A stretch of DNA of 64,000 bases from Methylocystis rosea SV97 (GTDB lineage Bacteria; Pseudomonadota; Alphaproteobacteria; Rhizobiales; Beijerinckiaceae): NCBI RefSeq assembly GCF_000372845.1, contig NZ_KB889963.1, forward strand, positions 2,436,303 to 2,500,302, given 5' to 3'. The number at the start of each line of letters is the position of its first letter. Within the stretch, counting starts at the first letter, position 1. The notes below the pieces were generated by a model that saw nothing but the letters and a program-made list of their open reading frames with translations, did not search any database and was not told where the DNA came from. Made by a program: the position numbers and the translations under genes. Positions 52,556-61,842 of this stretch are shown in pieces.

Positions 52556-53038
52556 TTACTGCGCAGGTTGTTCCGCCGGCGCCTCGACCGGAGCTGCGGG
52601 CTTCGGCTTGGGCTTAGCCTTGGGCTTCGGCTTCGGCTTGGGCTTGACCGGCTGCTCGACCACTGCCTCTGGGGCCGGAGGCGCCTCCGGCATCGCCATG
52701 GGCGCGGGTTGGGGCGGCGGCGGCGCTTCGGTCAACGGCGCCGGAGCGGGCGCAGGCGCGCTCTCCATTGGAGCCTCTACGGCCGCCGGCTGCTCAGCCG
52801 GAGGCGTCTCAGGCGCAGGCGCGGCCGAGGCGTCGGGTTGGGCCGTCGCGTCCGACTCGGCGGGAGTCGCCGGGGTTTCGGCCGGCGCAGCGTCCTCGGC
52901 GGGCGCAGGTTTAAACCGGCCCTCGATCGCGGCTTTCAGATTGGCGACGCCTTCGGTCGGCGCAGCGTAGATGCCGAGCCCAAAACCGATCGCGCCGAAG
53001 ATAACCGCCGTCAGAATTGTTGAAATGCCACGCGCCAT
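52556..53038 (-). CDS. Membrane-anchored Pro/Ala/Lys-rich low-complexity protein
   Basis: A 160-residue protein. The ATG at 53038 starts one hydrophobic helix (STILTAVIFGAIGFGLGIY), after which almost the whole chain is alanine, proline and glutamate, ending in an alternating K-P tract (about ten K-P or K-A pairs near residues 130-148) and PAEQPAQ. The composition recalls the periplasmic linkers of TonB and of cell envelope anchoring proteins, but there is no TonB C-terminal domain. It could span the periplasm. No function known. The low-complexity DNA makes the length prone to variation. Confidence 0.72.
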   Translation of the reverse strand: MARGISTILTAVIFGAIGFGLGIYAAPTEGVANLKAAIEGRFKPAPAEDAAPAETPATPAESDATAQPDASAAPAPETPPAEQPAAVEAPMESAPAPAPAPLTEAPPPPQPAPMAMPEAPPAPEAVVEQPVKPKPKPKPKAKPKPKPAAPVEAPAEQPAQ

Positions 53039-53300
53039 TCCATGAGTTCCTCTGTAAGAAAAAGAGCCGTCCGAGATACGACACAACGAAGGCGGATATT
53101 GTTGCGCGGGCGCTCGACCGAGCGGCGCGAGTTCCTTCACAAGGAGCCCGGGCGATCATAATTGCACGCCCGCGCTTTGGCCGACAAGCCCGCAATGACG
53201 AAGGTCATTGCGCGCCGCTGCGCCGCCGCCATTTGAAACGGCTGATTATGGTCAGCACATGGCGAGCGCGGCGGCGGCTCCCCGCGCCTGCTGGAGCGGG
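53039..53300. other. Intergenic stretch, no gene seen
   Basis: Some 260 bases between two minus-strand genes. No supported ORF or terminator. It should include the promoter of the low-complexity protein gene; no consensus boxes stand out. Confidence 0.35.
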
Positions 53301-54860
53301 CTAATTCGCCTTCTCTTCCACAAACCGTGGAAACACCGGCGTCGGCGGCGGCAGTGGCGCGCCCTCCTGCAGGGCGTTCGCCTCGTCGGCATGCGCCAAG
53401 TCGCGTTCATCCGGGCCAACGCCCAGGAGATCGAGAAGCTTGCCGGCGGACTCGGGCATAAACGGCTGCAGGGGAATCGCCAGACGGCGCAGCGTCTCGG
53501 CGGTGACGTAGAGAATCGTCTCCATCCGCGCAGGGTCGCTCTTCTTCTTCGCCCAGGGCTCTTCACCGGCGAAATAACGATTGGCCTCGGCGACGATACG
53601 GAAAATTTCCGCCAGGGCGTGGTGCGGCGCGTAATCCTCCATGGCGGCGCGCGCTTTCGCGAGAACGTCGGCCGCCTGCGCGAGAATGTCTTGGTCGGCG
53701 TCCGTAAGCGCGTGTATACGTGGTACGGCGCCCATACAATTCTTGGCGATCATCGACAGCGACCGCTGCGCGAGATTGCCGAGATCATTGGCGAGGTCGG
53801 CGTTGATGCGATTGACGATCGCCTCGTGCGAATAATTGCCGTCCTGGCCAAAAGGAATCTCGCGCAAGAAGAAGTAGCGCAGCTGGTCAACGCCATAGCG
53901 CTCGGCCAGATCGATGGGATCGACGACATTGCCGACCGACTTCGACATCTTCTCGCCTTTGGAAAACAGGAAGCCATGCACGACGACCTGCTTGGGCAGA
54001 GGCGCGCCTGCGGACATCAGGAACGCCGGCCAGTAGATGGCGTGAAAGCGGGTGATGTCCTTGCCGATGACATGCGCGTCGGCCGGCCAGAAGCGTGCTT
54101 TATTTCCGCCTTCCGTAAGATATCCTGTAGCCGTTACGTAATTCGTAAGCGCATCGACCCAGACATACATCACATGCTTCGCGGCGGTCTGCGCGCTGGG
54201 CGGAATTTCGATGCCCCAGTCGAAGGTCGTGCGCGACACCGAGAGGTCCGTGAGCCCGCGCTTCACGAAGGCGACGATCTCGTTTCTGTAGTGTTCGGGC
54301 GTGATGAAGTGCGGATAAGCCGCGTAATGCGCAAGCAATTTTTCCGCATAGCCCGAAAGTTTGAAGAACCAGCTTTCCTCCTCCACCCACTCGACCGGCG
54401 TGCCCGTGGGCGCGAATTTCTTGCCGTCCCGCTCGGTGAGTTCGTCCTCGTCGTAATAGGCCTCGTCGCGCACCGAATACCAGCCGGCGTATTTGGAGAG
54501 ATAGAGGTCGCCGTTCGCCTCCATCCGCCGCCACATTTCGAGCACGGTCTGCTTGTGGCGCGCCTGCGTCGTGCGCACGATGTCGTCGGCGCGGGCGTTC
54601 AGCGCCTCGCCCATCCGGGCGAATTGCGCGGCCGTGCGGTCGGCGAGCGCCCCCGGCGTCAGCCCCTCCTTCTCGGCGGTGCGCTGCATCTTCTGCCCGT
54701 GCTCGTCCATGCCGGTGACAAACAGCACGTCATAGCCGTCGAGCCGCTTCCATCGCGCGAAGGCGTCGGTGGCGATACGCTCATAGGCGTGGCCGATATG
54801 CGGCGCGCCATTCGCATAAGGAATGGCCGTCGAGATCATGTAAGGGGGACGTTCAGGCAT
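53301..54860 (-). CDS. metG: Methionyl-tRNA synthetase
   Basis: A 519-residue class I synthetase that charges tRNA-Met. HIGH is in [20 protein letters not shown] and KMSKS in [17 protein letters not shown]. The connective region is of the short type; the segment usually carrying knuckle cysteines has none, so it is the zinc-less form found in alphaproteobacteria. The anticodon-binding helical domain follows ([17 protein letters not shown]). The C-terminal dimerisation domain of E. coli MetG is absent, as normal for this group. Upstream 46 bases away is the DNA-glycosylase-like gene on the same strand. Confidence 0.96.
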   Translation of the reverse strand: MPERPPYMISTAIPYANGAPHIGHAYERIATDAFARWKRLDGYDVLFVTGMDEHGQKMQRTAEKEGLTPGALADRTAAQFARMGEALNARADDIVRTTQARHKQTVLEMWRRMEANGDLYLSKYAGWYSVRDEAYYDEDELTERDGKKFAPTGTPVEWVEEESWFFKLSGYAEKLLAHYAAYPHFITPEHYRNEIVAFVKRGLTDLSVSRTTFDWGIEIPPSAQTAAKHVMYVWVDALTNYVTATGYLTEGGNKARFWPADAHVIGKDITRFHAIYWPAFLMSAGAPLPKQVVVHGFLFSKGEKMSKSVGNVVDPIDLAERYGVDQLRYFFLREIPFGQDGNYSHEAIVNRINADLANDLGNLAQRSLSMIAKNCMGAVPRIHALTDADQDILAQAADVLAKARAAMEDYAPHHALAEIFRIVAEANRYFAGEEPWAKKKSDPARMETILYVTAETLRRLAIPLQPFMPESAGKLLDLLGVGPDERDLAHADEANALQEGAPLPPPTPVFPRFVEEKAN

Positions 54861-54906
54861 GGCTCGGGTCTAGCGCGGTTTTTGGGCGCGGGGAAGCGCC
54901 CTAGAG

Positions 54907-55422
54907 CTATTCGAGAAATGGGGCGAGAGCGGATCGCCATTTTTCCTGCTTTTTAGCGAATGTCATCGATGCATGCGCGGGACTCGTTGAGGGCAGTCGG
55001 CGTGAAGCGATCGCCGCGGCGCGAACCGACAGTCTGGGCAGAACCAGCCGTTGATACAGACTGGCCGCTGTAGCGCCATTGAAGCAAATCAGCGTGATAT
55101 CTGGATGCATCTCGAAAAAGCGCTCAAAATCATTGGCGCGCACAGTCGAGAGTTCGATTCGCTGGTCGAGACTGCCAGGTCGATGGGCGCTTGCGCAGAC
55201 ATCCCAGAGGGCGACGCCGTGCGCGTTCAGGCTCAGGAGACGATCGACGTAACAAGCGTCGGCATCGAAGCCGAACAGGCTGCCCGTCAGCGTCCAAAAC
55301 GCGTTGCGCGGCTGCGCGTAATACTGCTGGCGCTCCAGAGAACGCTGGCCGGGAAGTGAACCAAGAATCAAGAGCTTTGCGTTGCGAGTCGCGGCAGGCG
55401 GGAAGCCGACGGAATAGGTCAT
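54907..55422 (-). CDS. Hypoxanthine-DNA glycosylase (DNA-deoxyinosine glycosylase, UDG superfamily)
   Basis: A 171-residue member of UDG family 6. The active-site motif is KLLILGSLPGQRSLERQQYY followed by AQPRNAFW, and the second motif is LPSTSPAHASM near the end. LNAHGVALWDVCASAHRPGS lies between. Family 6 enzymes remove hypoxanthine produced by adenine deamination and have low or no uracil activity. Length fits. The protein starts MTYSVGFPPAA without signal. It might be co-transcribed with metG. Confidence 0.88.
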   Translation of the reverse strand: MTYSVGFPPAATRNAKLLILGSLPGQRSLERQQYYAQPRNAFWTLTGSLFGFDADACYVDRLLSLNAHGVALWDVCASAHRPGSLDQRIELSTVRANDFERFFEMHPDITLICFNGATAASLYQRLVLPRLSVRAAAIASRRLPSTSPAHASMTFAKKQEKWRSALAPFLE

Positions 55423-55484
55423 GACGGATCTGCGACTCCCCTTCCCGGCTCCGATGCGCTAAATTGATCGCTCGGAGCATGAGT

Positions 55485-55727
55485 ATGAGCGTAACCAAAA
55501 ACGCGCCGAGGGATCTTGCGACGCGCTTCGCCGAGAAGCGGAGCGGTCACACAAATGGCTGGCGGCGCGAGACCTTCTCGCTGGAGCGCCTCGAGGCGCG
55601 CGCGAAGGCGCGCGAGTGGTTCGAGCGCTTCCCCAAGGCCGCCTATATGACCGAGATCGAGTTCTGGCGCGAGCTGGAGGATGGGCGGATCGAGTTCACG
55701 ATGCGCCGCCTTCCGAGCGCAGATTAG
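55485..55727 (+). CDS. Conserved small protein, unknown function
   Basis: An 80-residue soluble protein with GGAG 7 bases before the ATG at 55485. It contains HTNGWRRETFSLERLEARAKAREWFERFP and ends TEIEFWRELEDGRIEFTMRRL. The composition (many charged and aromatic residues) is protein-like, and similar short proteins of Rhizobiales come to mind, without function. It is divergent from the glycosylase gene and convergent with the SDR gene, 13 bases away. Confidence 0.65.
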   Translation: MSVTKNAPRDLATRFAEKRSGHTNGWRRETFSLERLEARAKAREWFERFPKAAYMTEIEFWRELEDGRIEFTMRRLPSAD

Positions 55728-55740
55728 CGCCAGTCCTGGC

Positions 55741-56514
55741 TTATTCGGGACCGACGTCCGGCGTGCGCCAGCCCAGATGCTGGCCGCTGTCGACGGCGAT
55801 CATCTGCCCGGTCACGCTTTTCGCCCGGCTGAGGTAAACGACGGCGTCGACCACGCCGGAGACGTCGGCGGCCCGCTGCAGCGGCACGCCCCGGGCTTCC
55901 ATCTCAAACTCCCGCTCGCCGAGCGCGGCATTTGCAAAGACCGGCCCCGGTCCGACGGCATTGACGCGAATACGCGGCGCGTAGGCCTGCGCCATGGTGC
56001 GCGTCGCCGCCCACAGCGCCGATTTCGATAGCGTGTAGGAGAAGTAGCGTGGCGTGAGACGCAAAACGCGCTGATCCAGGATATTGACGATGGCGCCATC
56101 GACGCTCGCCGGCAACGCCGCCGCAAAGTCGCGCGACAGCAGCAGCGGCGCGCGCAGATTGACCTGCATCTGCCGTTCATAGAGCTCGAGCGAAAAGTCC
56201 TGCGCCGCGTCGACTTCAAAAATCGAGGCGTTGTTGACGAGGAGCCGCAGCGGTCCGAAGGCTTCGCCGGCCTGCTCGATGAGGCGCTGCGTCGACTCCG
56301 CATCGGCAAGATCGGCGATCGCCGTCGCCGCGCGCCCGCCGCGTATCCGGATCGCGTGCGCTGCAAGCTCCGCCTCCTCCGCCGAACGCGGAGAGGCGTG
56401 CAGCACGAGGGGCCGCCCCTCGCGCGCGAAGCGCTCGGCGATGGCGAGGCCGATGCGACGCGGCGCGCCCGTGACCAGCACGGGGCCGTCTGCGTCGTCG
56501 CCGCCCTCGCTCAT
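55741..56514 (-). CDS. Short-chain dehydrogenase/reductase, FolM/pteridine-reductase-like
   Basis: A 257-residue NAD(P)H-dependent oxidoreductase. The cofactor motif is VLVTGAPRRIGLAIAERF, the structural motif LLVNNASIFEVD, and the catalytic Y-x3-K is YFSYTLSKSALWAATRT. The G-A-P-R-R-I-G form instead of the usual T-G-x3-G-I-G, and NNAS, are features of pteridine reductases and FolM, which reduce dihydromonapterin or dihydrofolate; from memory only. The end GQMIAVDSGQHLGW is typical. It is 28 bases downstream of gyrA on the same strand. Confidence 0.88.
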   Translation of the reverse strand: MSEGGDDADGPVLVTGAPRRIGLAIAERFAREGRPLVLHASPRSAEEAELAAHAIRIRGGRAATAIADLADAESTQRLIEQAGEAFGPLRLLVNNASIFEVDAAQDFSLELYERQMQVNLRAPLLLSRDFAAALPASVDGAIVNILDQRVLRLTPRYFSYTLSKSALWAATRTMAQAYAPRIRVNAVGPGPVFANAALGEREFEMEARGVPLQRAADVSGVVDAVVYLSRAKSVTGQMIAVDSGQHLGWRTPDVGPE

Positions 56515-56542
56515 GCGTCTACCCTATCGTTGAGCGTCCAGA

Positions 56543-59272
56543 TTAGGCTTCGGCGTCCTCGCCCTCGCCGACATCGCCGATATGTTCGACGGAAACGACG
56601 CGCTCGTCTTCGGCCGTGTCGAAGACAATGACGCCCTGAGCGCCGCGCCCGGCAATGCGGATGCCATCGACGGAGCAGCGGATCAGCTGGCCCCCGTCCG
56701 TCACCAGCATGATTTCGTCGCCATGGCCGACGGGGAATGAGGCGACGAGCTTGCCGTTTCTGGCGTTCACCGCCATAGCGACGATGCCTTTGCCGCCACG
56801 ACCCGTCGTACGATATTCGTAAGAGCTCGTACGCTTTCCGTAACCGTTCTCGGACACGGTAAGAATGATCTGCTCGGCCGCCTGCATCTCGTAAAAGCGG
56901 GTATCCGAAAGCTCCACGGCGATCGCCGCCTCTTCCGTCTCGGTCCCCGCCTCGGGAGACACATCTTCGCCCATGCGCCGGCGCAGCGCGTTGGCGCGCT
57001 TCAGATAGGCGGCCCGTTCCTCGCCGGCGGCGTCGAAATGATTGAGAATGGACAGCGAGATCACCCGATCGTCCTGCCCCAGCGCGACGCCGCGCACGCC
57101 CATCGAGGTGCGGCCCTGGAAGACGCGGACCTCCGGCACGGCGAAGCGGATGCATTGGCCGTCGCGTGTGGTCAGCAGCACGTCGTCGCGCTCGGTCGCG
57201 GTCGCGACGTCGACAATGGCTTCGCCGTCGTCGAGCTTCATGGCGATGAGGCCGTTGCGGCGAACGTCGACGAAATCGGAGAGTTTATTGCGCCTCACCG
57301 TGCCGCGCGTGGTCGCGAAAATGACGTCGAGCGTCGCCCAGCTTTCCTCGTCTTCGGGCAGCGGCATGATCGAGGTGATGCGCTCGTTTTGTTCGAGCGG
57401 CAGCAGATTGACGAGCGCCTTGCCGCGCGCCTGCGGCGCCGAGAGCGGCAATCTCCAGACCTTTTCCTTATAGGCCTTGCCGAGCGAGGAAAAGAACAGC
57501 ACCGGCGTATGCGTATTGGCGACGAACAGACGGTGGACGAAATCCTCCTCCTTCGTCTGCATGCCGGAACGGCCTTTGCCGCCGCGCCTTTGCGCGCGAT
57601 AGGTCGAGAGCGGAACACGCTTAATATAGCCGGCGTGCGAGACGGTGACGACCATGTCTTCGCGCGCGATCAGGTCCTCGTCCTCGACCTCGCCGTCTGA
57701 CTCAAGGATTTGCGTACGGCGCGGCGTGGCGTGAGCTTCCTTCACCGCCAGGAGTTCGTCCTTGACGATTCCGAACAGGCGTTCGCGCGAGCGCAGAATG
57801 TCGAGGTAATCGGCGATCTCGACGGCAAGCTTGTTCAAAGCTTCGGAGATTTCCTCGCGTCCGAGCGCCGTGAGCCGTTGCAGTCGCAATTCGAGGATGG
57901 CGCGCGCCTGCGCCTCCGAAAGCCGGATGGCGCCATCATCGCTGAGCCTGTGGCGCGGGTCGGCGATCAGTTCGACGAGCGGCGCCATGTCCTTGGCCGG
58001 CCAATCGCGCGCCATGAGCGCTTCGCGCGCCGCGGTGGCGTCGGGCGACGTGCGGATGAGATGAATGACCTCGTCGATATTCGCGACCGCAATGGCGAGG
58101 CCGACCTGCAGATGGGCGTTGTCGCGCGCCTTGTTGAGGCGGAATTTCGTGCGGCGGGTGACGACCGTCTCGCGGAAATCCACGAAGGCGCGCAGCACGT
58201 CATGGAGCGTCATCAGCTCCGGGCGGCCGCCGTTCAACGCGATCATGTTGACGGGAAAGCTTGTCTGCAGCGTCGTATGACGCCAAAGCTGGTTGAGCAC
58301 GACGTCGGCGACAGCGTCGCGCTTCAGTTCGACGACGATGCGCATGCCGTCGCGGTCGGACTCATCGCGCAGATCGGCGACGCCCTCGATCTTCTTCTCC
58401 CGCACCAGATCGGCGATGCGCTCGATCAGCGTCGCCTTGTTCACCTGATAGGGAATTTCGGTGAAGATGATCGCCTCGCGATCCTTGCGCAGAGTTTCGA
58501 TCTCTGACTTGGCGCGCATGATGATCGAACCGCGGCCAGTCGTGAAGGCGTTGCGAATGCCGCCACGCCCGAGAATGCTCGCCGCGGTCGGAAAGTCCGG
58601 TCCCGGCACGATCTCCATCAGCTCGGCGATGGTGATGTCGGGCCGATCGATCATGGCGATGCAGGCGTCGATGACTTCGCCGAGATTATGGGGCGGAATG
58701 TTCGTCGCCATGCCGACGGCGATGCCGCCTGCGCCGTTGACCAGCAGATTGGGGAAACGCGCCGGCAGAACCGTCGGCTCGTTTTCCTTGCCGTCGTAAT
58801 TGGCCTGGAAGTCGACGGTGCCTTCGTCAAGATCTTCGAGCAGCGCGAGCGCAGGCTTTGCGAGCCGGGACTCGGTGTAGCGCATCGCTGCCGGCGGATC
58901 ATTGTCGACCGATCCGAAATTGCCCTGCCCGTCGATGAGCGGCAACCGCATCGAAAAGGGCTGCGCCATGCGCACAAGCGCGTCGTAGATCGCCGCGTCG
59001 CCGTGCGGATGATATTTACCCATCACGTCGCCGACGATACGCGCCGACTTCACATATGACTTATCGGGCGTGTGGCCGTTCTCGTGCATCGAGAACAGAA
59101 TGCGCCGATGCACGGGCTTCAGGCCGTCACGCACATCTGGCAGCGCGCGCGACACGATCACGCTCATCGCGTAATCGAGATAGCTGCGCTTCATCTCGTC
59201 GGCGATCGAAACCGGCCTTATGTCAGAGCCGGGCTTGTCGGAATCGCTTTTTTTGGGATCGTCTTCGGCCAA
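56543..59272 (-). CDS. gyrA: DNA gyrase subunit A
   Basis: A 909-residue type II topoisomerase subunit. The catalytic tyrosine (about residue 132) is in [10 protein letters not shown] and the GyrA box is [11 protein letters not shown], which marks gyrase rather than ParC. The quinolone-determining region reads [19 protein letters not shown]: alanine stands at the position of Ser83 in E. coli, which is known to lower quinolone sensitivity. The C-terminal beta-pinwheel follows, ending in an acidic tail EGEDAEA. It is presumably controlled by supercoiling. The SDR gene follows on the same strand. Confidence 0.97.
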   Translation of the reverse strand: MAEDDPKKSDSDKPGSDIRPVSIADEMKRSYLDYAMSVIVSRALPDVRDGLKPVHRRILFSMHENGHTPDKSYVKSARIVGDVMGKYHPHGDAAIYDALVRMAQPFSMRLPLIDGQGNFGSVDNDPPAAMRYTESRLAKPALALLEDLDEGTVDFQANYDGKENEPTVLPARFPNLLVNGAGGIAVGMATNIPPHNLGEVIDACIAMIDRPDITIAELMEIVPGPDFPTAASILGRGGIRNAFTTGRGSIIMRAKSEIETLRKDREAIIFTEIPYQVNKATLIERIADLVREKKIEGVADLRDESDRDGMRIVVELKRDAVADVVLNQLWRHTTLQTSFPVNMIALNGGRPELMTLHDVLRAFVDFRETVVTRRTKFRLNKARDNAHLQVGLAIAVANIDEVIHLIRTSPDATAAREALMARDWPAKDMAPLVELIADPRHRLSDDGAIRLSEAQARAILELRLQRLTALGREEISEALNKLAVEIADYLDILRSRERLFGIVKDELLAVKEAHATPRRTQILESDGEVEDEDLIAREDMVVTVSHAGYIKRVPLSTYRAQRRGGKGRSGMQTKEEDFVHRLFVANTHTPVLFFSSLGKAYKEKVWRLPLSAPQARGKALVNLLPLEQNERITSIMPLPEDEESWATLDVIFATTRGTVRRNKLSDFVDVRRNGLIAMKLDDGEAIVDVATATERDDVLLTTRDGQCIRFAVPEVRVFQGRTSMGVRGVALGQDDRVISLSILNHFDAAGEERAAYLKRANALRRRMGEDVSPEAGTETEEAAIAVELSDTRFYEMQAAEQIILTVSENGYGKRTSSYEYRTTGRGGKGIVAMAVNARNGKLVASFPVGHGDEIMLVTDGGQLIRCSVDGIRIAGRGAQGVIVFDTAEDERVVSVEHIGDVGEGEDAEA

Positions 59273-59387
59273 GTGAGCGCCAGTTCAAGGATAGCGTCTA
59301 GTTCACATGTCTATAGGCGATTCGAACGCGCGGCGCCAGCCTTAGCGCCTTATGAAGATTGATGTTTTTCAAATGCTTATTGGCGCC

Positions 59388-59765
59388 TTAGCAGTCTTTC
59401 TCAGTGGAATTTGGCGCCTTGCGCTTCCCCGCGGCCGGAATCCGCCGTTTCGGGCCTGCCCGGCGCGCGGCTTCAACCGCAAACTTCGCCCATCGAACCA
59501 GTTCGTCGGCGTCTTCGAGCGCCTGGTCAGGGAGGCTCCAATAGGAGACCGTGATCGGTCGGTCCTTGCCTTGGTAAACGAAAGGCCGGGAGCCGGCCTC
59601 TTGAAACCGCACGGCGCTATGCCGATTGGCTTTCAGATAGATTTCGCCGCCGGATTCAATGGCGAAGAAAAGGCCATCGGCGTAAACGCCGTGACCGCCG
59701 AACATGCGCTTGACGGACACAGCGGCAAAAGGCGCGAAAAGCTCCTCGATACGCGCACGGTCCAT
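59388..59765 (-). CDS. TfoX/Sxy N-terminal domain protein
   Basis: A 125-residue protein with the TfoX N-terminal domain: IEELFAPFAAVSVKRMFGG, HGVYADGLFFAIESGGEIYLK and a YWSLPDQALED segment. A lysine/arginine-rich tail (GPKRRIPAAGKRKAPN) follows. In gammaproteobacteria TfoX regulates competence genes, but this domain alone is widespread with unknown function. Its ATG at 59765 is 16 bases after the sufA stop, so it could be the last gene of the suf operon. Confidence 0.88.
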   Translation of the reverse strand: MDRARIEELFAPFAAVSVKRMFGGHGVYADGLFFAIESGGEIYLKANRHSAVRFQEAGSRPFVYQGKDRPITVSYWSLPDQALEDADELVRWAKFAVEAARRAGPKRRIPAAGKRKAPNSTEKDC

Positions 59766-59781
59766 AGTGGCCTCGACGCGA

Positions 59782-60174
59782 TCAGGAACTCCCCACCTGC
59801 GACGCGGCGCCGACCTTTTCCGGGTCGGCCGGCGTCAGCTCGACGCTCTCGCCGCAGCCGCAGGCCGACGTCTGATTGGGGTTTTCGAACACAAAGGTCG
59901 AGGAGAACTGCGTCGTCTTCACGTCCATTGTCGTGCCGAGCAGGTACAGCACCGCCGCAGCGTCGACGATCACGCGACCGCCCTCGAGGTCGATGACCTC
60001 GTCGCCCCGCTTCGGCTCGGCGATCTCCATCTTGTAGGACATCCCGGCGCAGCCGCCCTTCTCCACGGAGACGCGCAGCCCCTTGCCCTCCGCGCCGGTC
60101 GCCAGCAGGCTGCGGACCCGCTCCGCCGCAGCCGGGCTGACGTTCATCACGCTCATCTTCTGCATGGAAGTCAT
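59782..60174 (-). CDS. sufA: A-type iron-sulfur carrier SufA/ErpA-like
   Basis: A 130-residue HesB/IscA-family protein. The ATG at 60174 was taken as the start with the family opening MSVMNVSPAAAERVRSLL soon after; the longer open frame is unsupported. The three cluster-binding cysteines are present: GGCAGMSYKMEIA and the pair SACGCGESV. It accepts clusters from SufBCD and passes them to apoproteins. In the operon it lies 29 bases after sufT. Confidence 0.93.
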   Translation of the reverse strand: MTSMQKMSVMNVSPAAAERVRSLLATGAEGKGLRVSVEKGGCAGMSYKMEIAEPKRGDEVIDLEGGRVIVDAAAVLYLLGTTMDVKTTQFSSTFVFENPNQTSACGCGESVELTPADPEKVGAASQVGSS

Positions 60175-60203
60175 CGCAAAATCGTTCCCATAAGAGTGTC
60201 CGC

Positions 60204-60587
60204 TCACCACATGTCGAGCGCGACCCGCGCTTCGTCCGACATACGGCTTTGATCCCAAGGCGGATCGAACACCATGTTCACCTTCACCTCGCTGACGCCA
60301 GGCACAGCGCTGACCGCATTTTTGACCCACACCGGCATCTCGCCGGCGACCGGGCAGCCAGGCGCTGTCAGCGTCATGTCGATCTCCACGAAGCCTTCTT
60401 CCGCGATGTCGACCCGGTAGATGAGGCCAAGCTCATAAATGTCGGCGGGAATTTCAGGATCGTAGACGGTCTTGAGCGCCTTAACGATGTCGTTCGTCAG
60501 CCGCTCATTTTCAATGGCCTGCGACGTCCGATCCGCAGTCGCGGAGCGCTGGGTCTCGCTCGTATTGGGAGCATCGTTCATGAACAC
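60204..60587 (-). CDS. sufT: SUF system protein SufT (MIP18/DUF59 family)
   Basis: A 127-residue protein of the MIP18 family. The motif KTVYDPEIPADIYELGLIY and DMTLTAPGCPVAGEMP, with the conserved cysteine, identify SufT. The GTG at 60587 lies 6 bases behind GAGGAG and is favoured; an ATG two codons later is possible. In Staphylococcus SufT aids maturation of iron-sulfur proteins when demand is high. It is fourth in the order C-D-S-T-A within the operon. Confidence 0.93.
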   Translation of the reverse strand: MFMNDAPNTSETQRSATADRTSQAIENERLTNDIVKALKTVYDPEIPADIYELGLIYRVDIAEEGFVEIDMTLTAPGCPVAGEMPVWVKNAVSAVPGVSEVKVNMVFDPPWDQSRMSDEARVALDMW

Positions 60588-60597
60588 GAAATTCTCC

Positions 60598-61842
60598 TCA
60601 GGCGAAAAGAGAGCGGGCCTTTTCGAGCGCCTCCGCCAGCCGGTCGATCTCCTCGCGCGTGTTGTAGAGCGCGAAGGATGCGCGACAGGTGGAGGTGACG
60701 CCCAATCGCGAAAGAAGCGGCATGGCGCAATGCGTCCCCGCGCGCACGGCTATGCCGGAACGATCGATCACCGTGGCGATGTCGTGCGCATGCGCCGCCG
60801 CCATGTCGAAGGAAAGGATCGGCCCCTTATCCGGCGCCCGCCCATAAATTCTGAGCCCCTCGATCTGCGACAATCTTTGATGCGCGTAAGCGGTCAGCCC
60901 AGCTTCATACTCGCGGATCGCGTCCCGGCCGATGCGCTCCATATAGTCGAGCGCCGCGCCGAGCCCGACCGCCTGCGCGATGGGCGGCGTGCCCGCCTCG
61001 AACCGGTGCGGAGGAGTGTTATAGGTAACGCTCTCAAGCGTCACGGTTTCGATCATCTCGCCGCCGCCGCAGAACGGCGGCAACGCTTCGAGCCATTTAC
61101 GCTTGCCGTAAAGCGCGCCGATGCCGGTCGGAGCATAGAGTTTGTGGCCGGTCACCACATAAAAGTCGACGTCGAGCGCACGCACGTCGACATCGAGATG
61201 CACAGCGCCTTGCGAGCCGTCGACGACCAGCGGCACGCCATGCGCGTGGGCGATGCGGGCGACCTCGGCGATCGGGGTCGGCGCGCCGAGAACATTCGAC
61301 ATATGCGTGAGCGCTACGATCTTCGTGCGCTTGGTGAACAGTTTCTCGAAAGCTTCGAGGTCGAAGCGGCCATCGTCGTCGACCTCCAGCCATTTCAACA
61401 CGGCGCCCTTGCGCTCGCGCAGCAAATGCCAGGGAACGATGTTGGAGTGGTGCTCCATCATCGACAGGATAATCTCGTCGCCTTCGCCGATATGCGCTTG
61501 GCCGAAGGAAGCCGCGACCAGATTCAAGGCTTCGGTCGCGCCGCGGGTGAAAATGATCTCGTCCGTCGATTCGGCGTTGAGGAAGCGGCGCAGCGTCTCG
61601 CGCGCGCCCTCATAGCCTTCGGTTGCGGCGTTGGCGAGATAATGCAGTCCACGATGCACATTGGCGTATTCATGCTCGTAGAAATGCGTCAGCCGATCGA
61701 TCACGGCGCGCGGCTTTTGCGCCGAGGCGGCGTTGTCGAGATAGGCAAGCGGCTTCCCATAAGGGCGCTCGGAAAGAATGGGAAAATCCGCCCGAACCGC
61801 TTCAATGTCATAAGCCGTCTGAATGCGGGTAATCTCGTTCAT
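60598..61842 (-). CDS. sufS: Cysteine desulfurase SufS
   Basis: A 414-residue PLP enzyme that takes sulphur from cysteine for cluster assembly. The PLP lysine is in VVTGHKLYAPTGIGALYGK; the catalytic cysteine (about residue 372) is in RAGTHCAMPLLSRLG, followed by STCRASFALYNTREEID. This is the group II (SufS/CsdA) type with a short active-site loop. The ATG overlaps the sufD stop by 4 bases (ATGA). No SufE gene follows here, so the sulphur acceptor may be elsewhere. Confidence 0.96.
   Translation of the reverse strand: MNEITRIQTAYDIEAVRADFPILSERPYGKPLAYLDNAASAQKPRAVIDRLTHFYEHEYANVHRGLHYLANAATEGYEGARETLRRFLNAESTDEIIFTRGATEALNLVAASFGQAHIGEGDEIILSMMEHHSNIVPWHLLRERKGAVLKWLEVDDDGRFDLEAFEKLFTKRTKIVALTHMSNVLGAPTPIAEVARIAHAHGVPLVVDGSQGAVHLDVDVRALDVDFYVVTGHKLYAPTGIGALYGKRKWLEALPPFCGGGEMIETVTLESVTYNTPPHRFEAGTPPIAQAVGLGAALDYMERIGRDAIREYEAGLTAYAHQRLSQIEGLRIYGRAPDKGPILSFDMAAAHAHDIATVIDRSGIAVRAGTHCAMPLLSRLGVTSTCRASFALYNTREEIDRLAEALEKARSLFA

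Noticed and set aside
53208..54956. A 582-residue plus-strand frame across metG
   Set aside because: Antisense shadow of a complete methionyl-tRNA synthetase.
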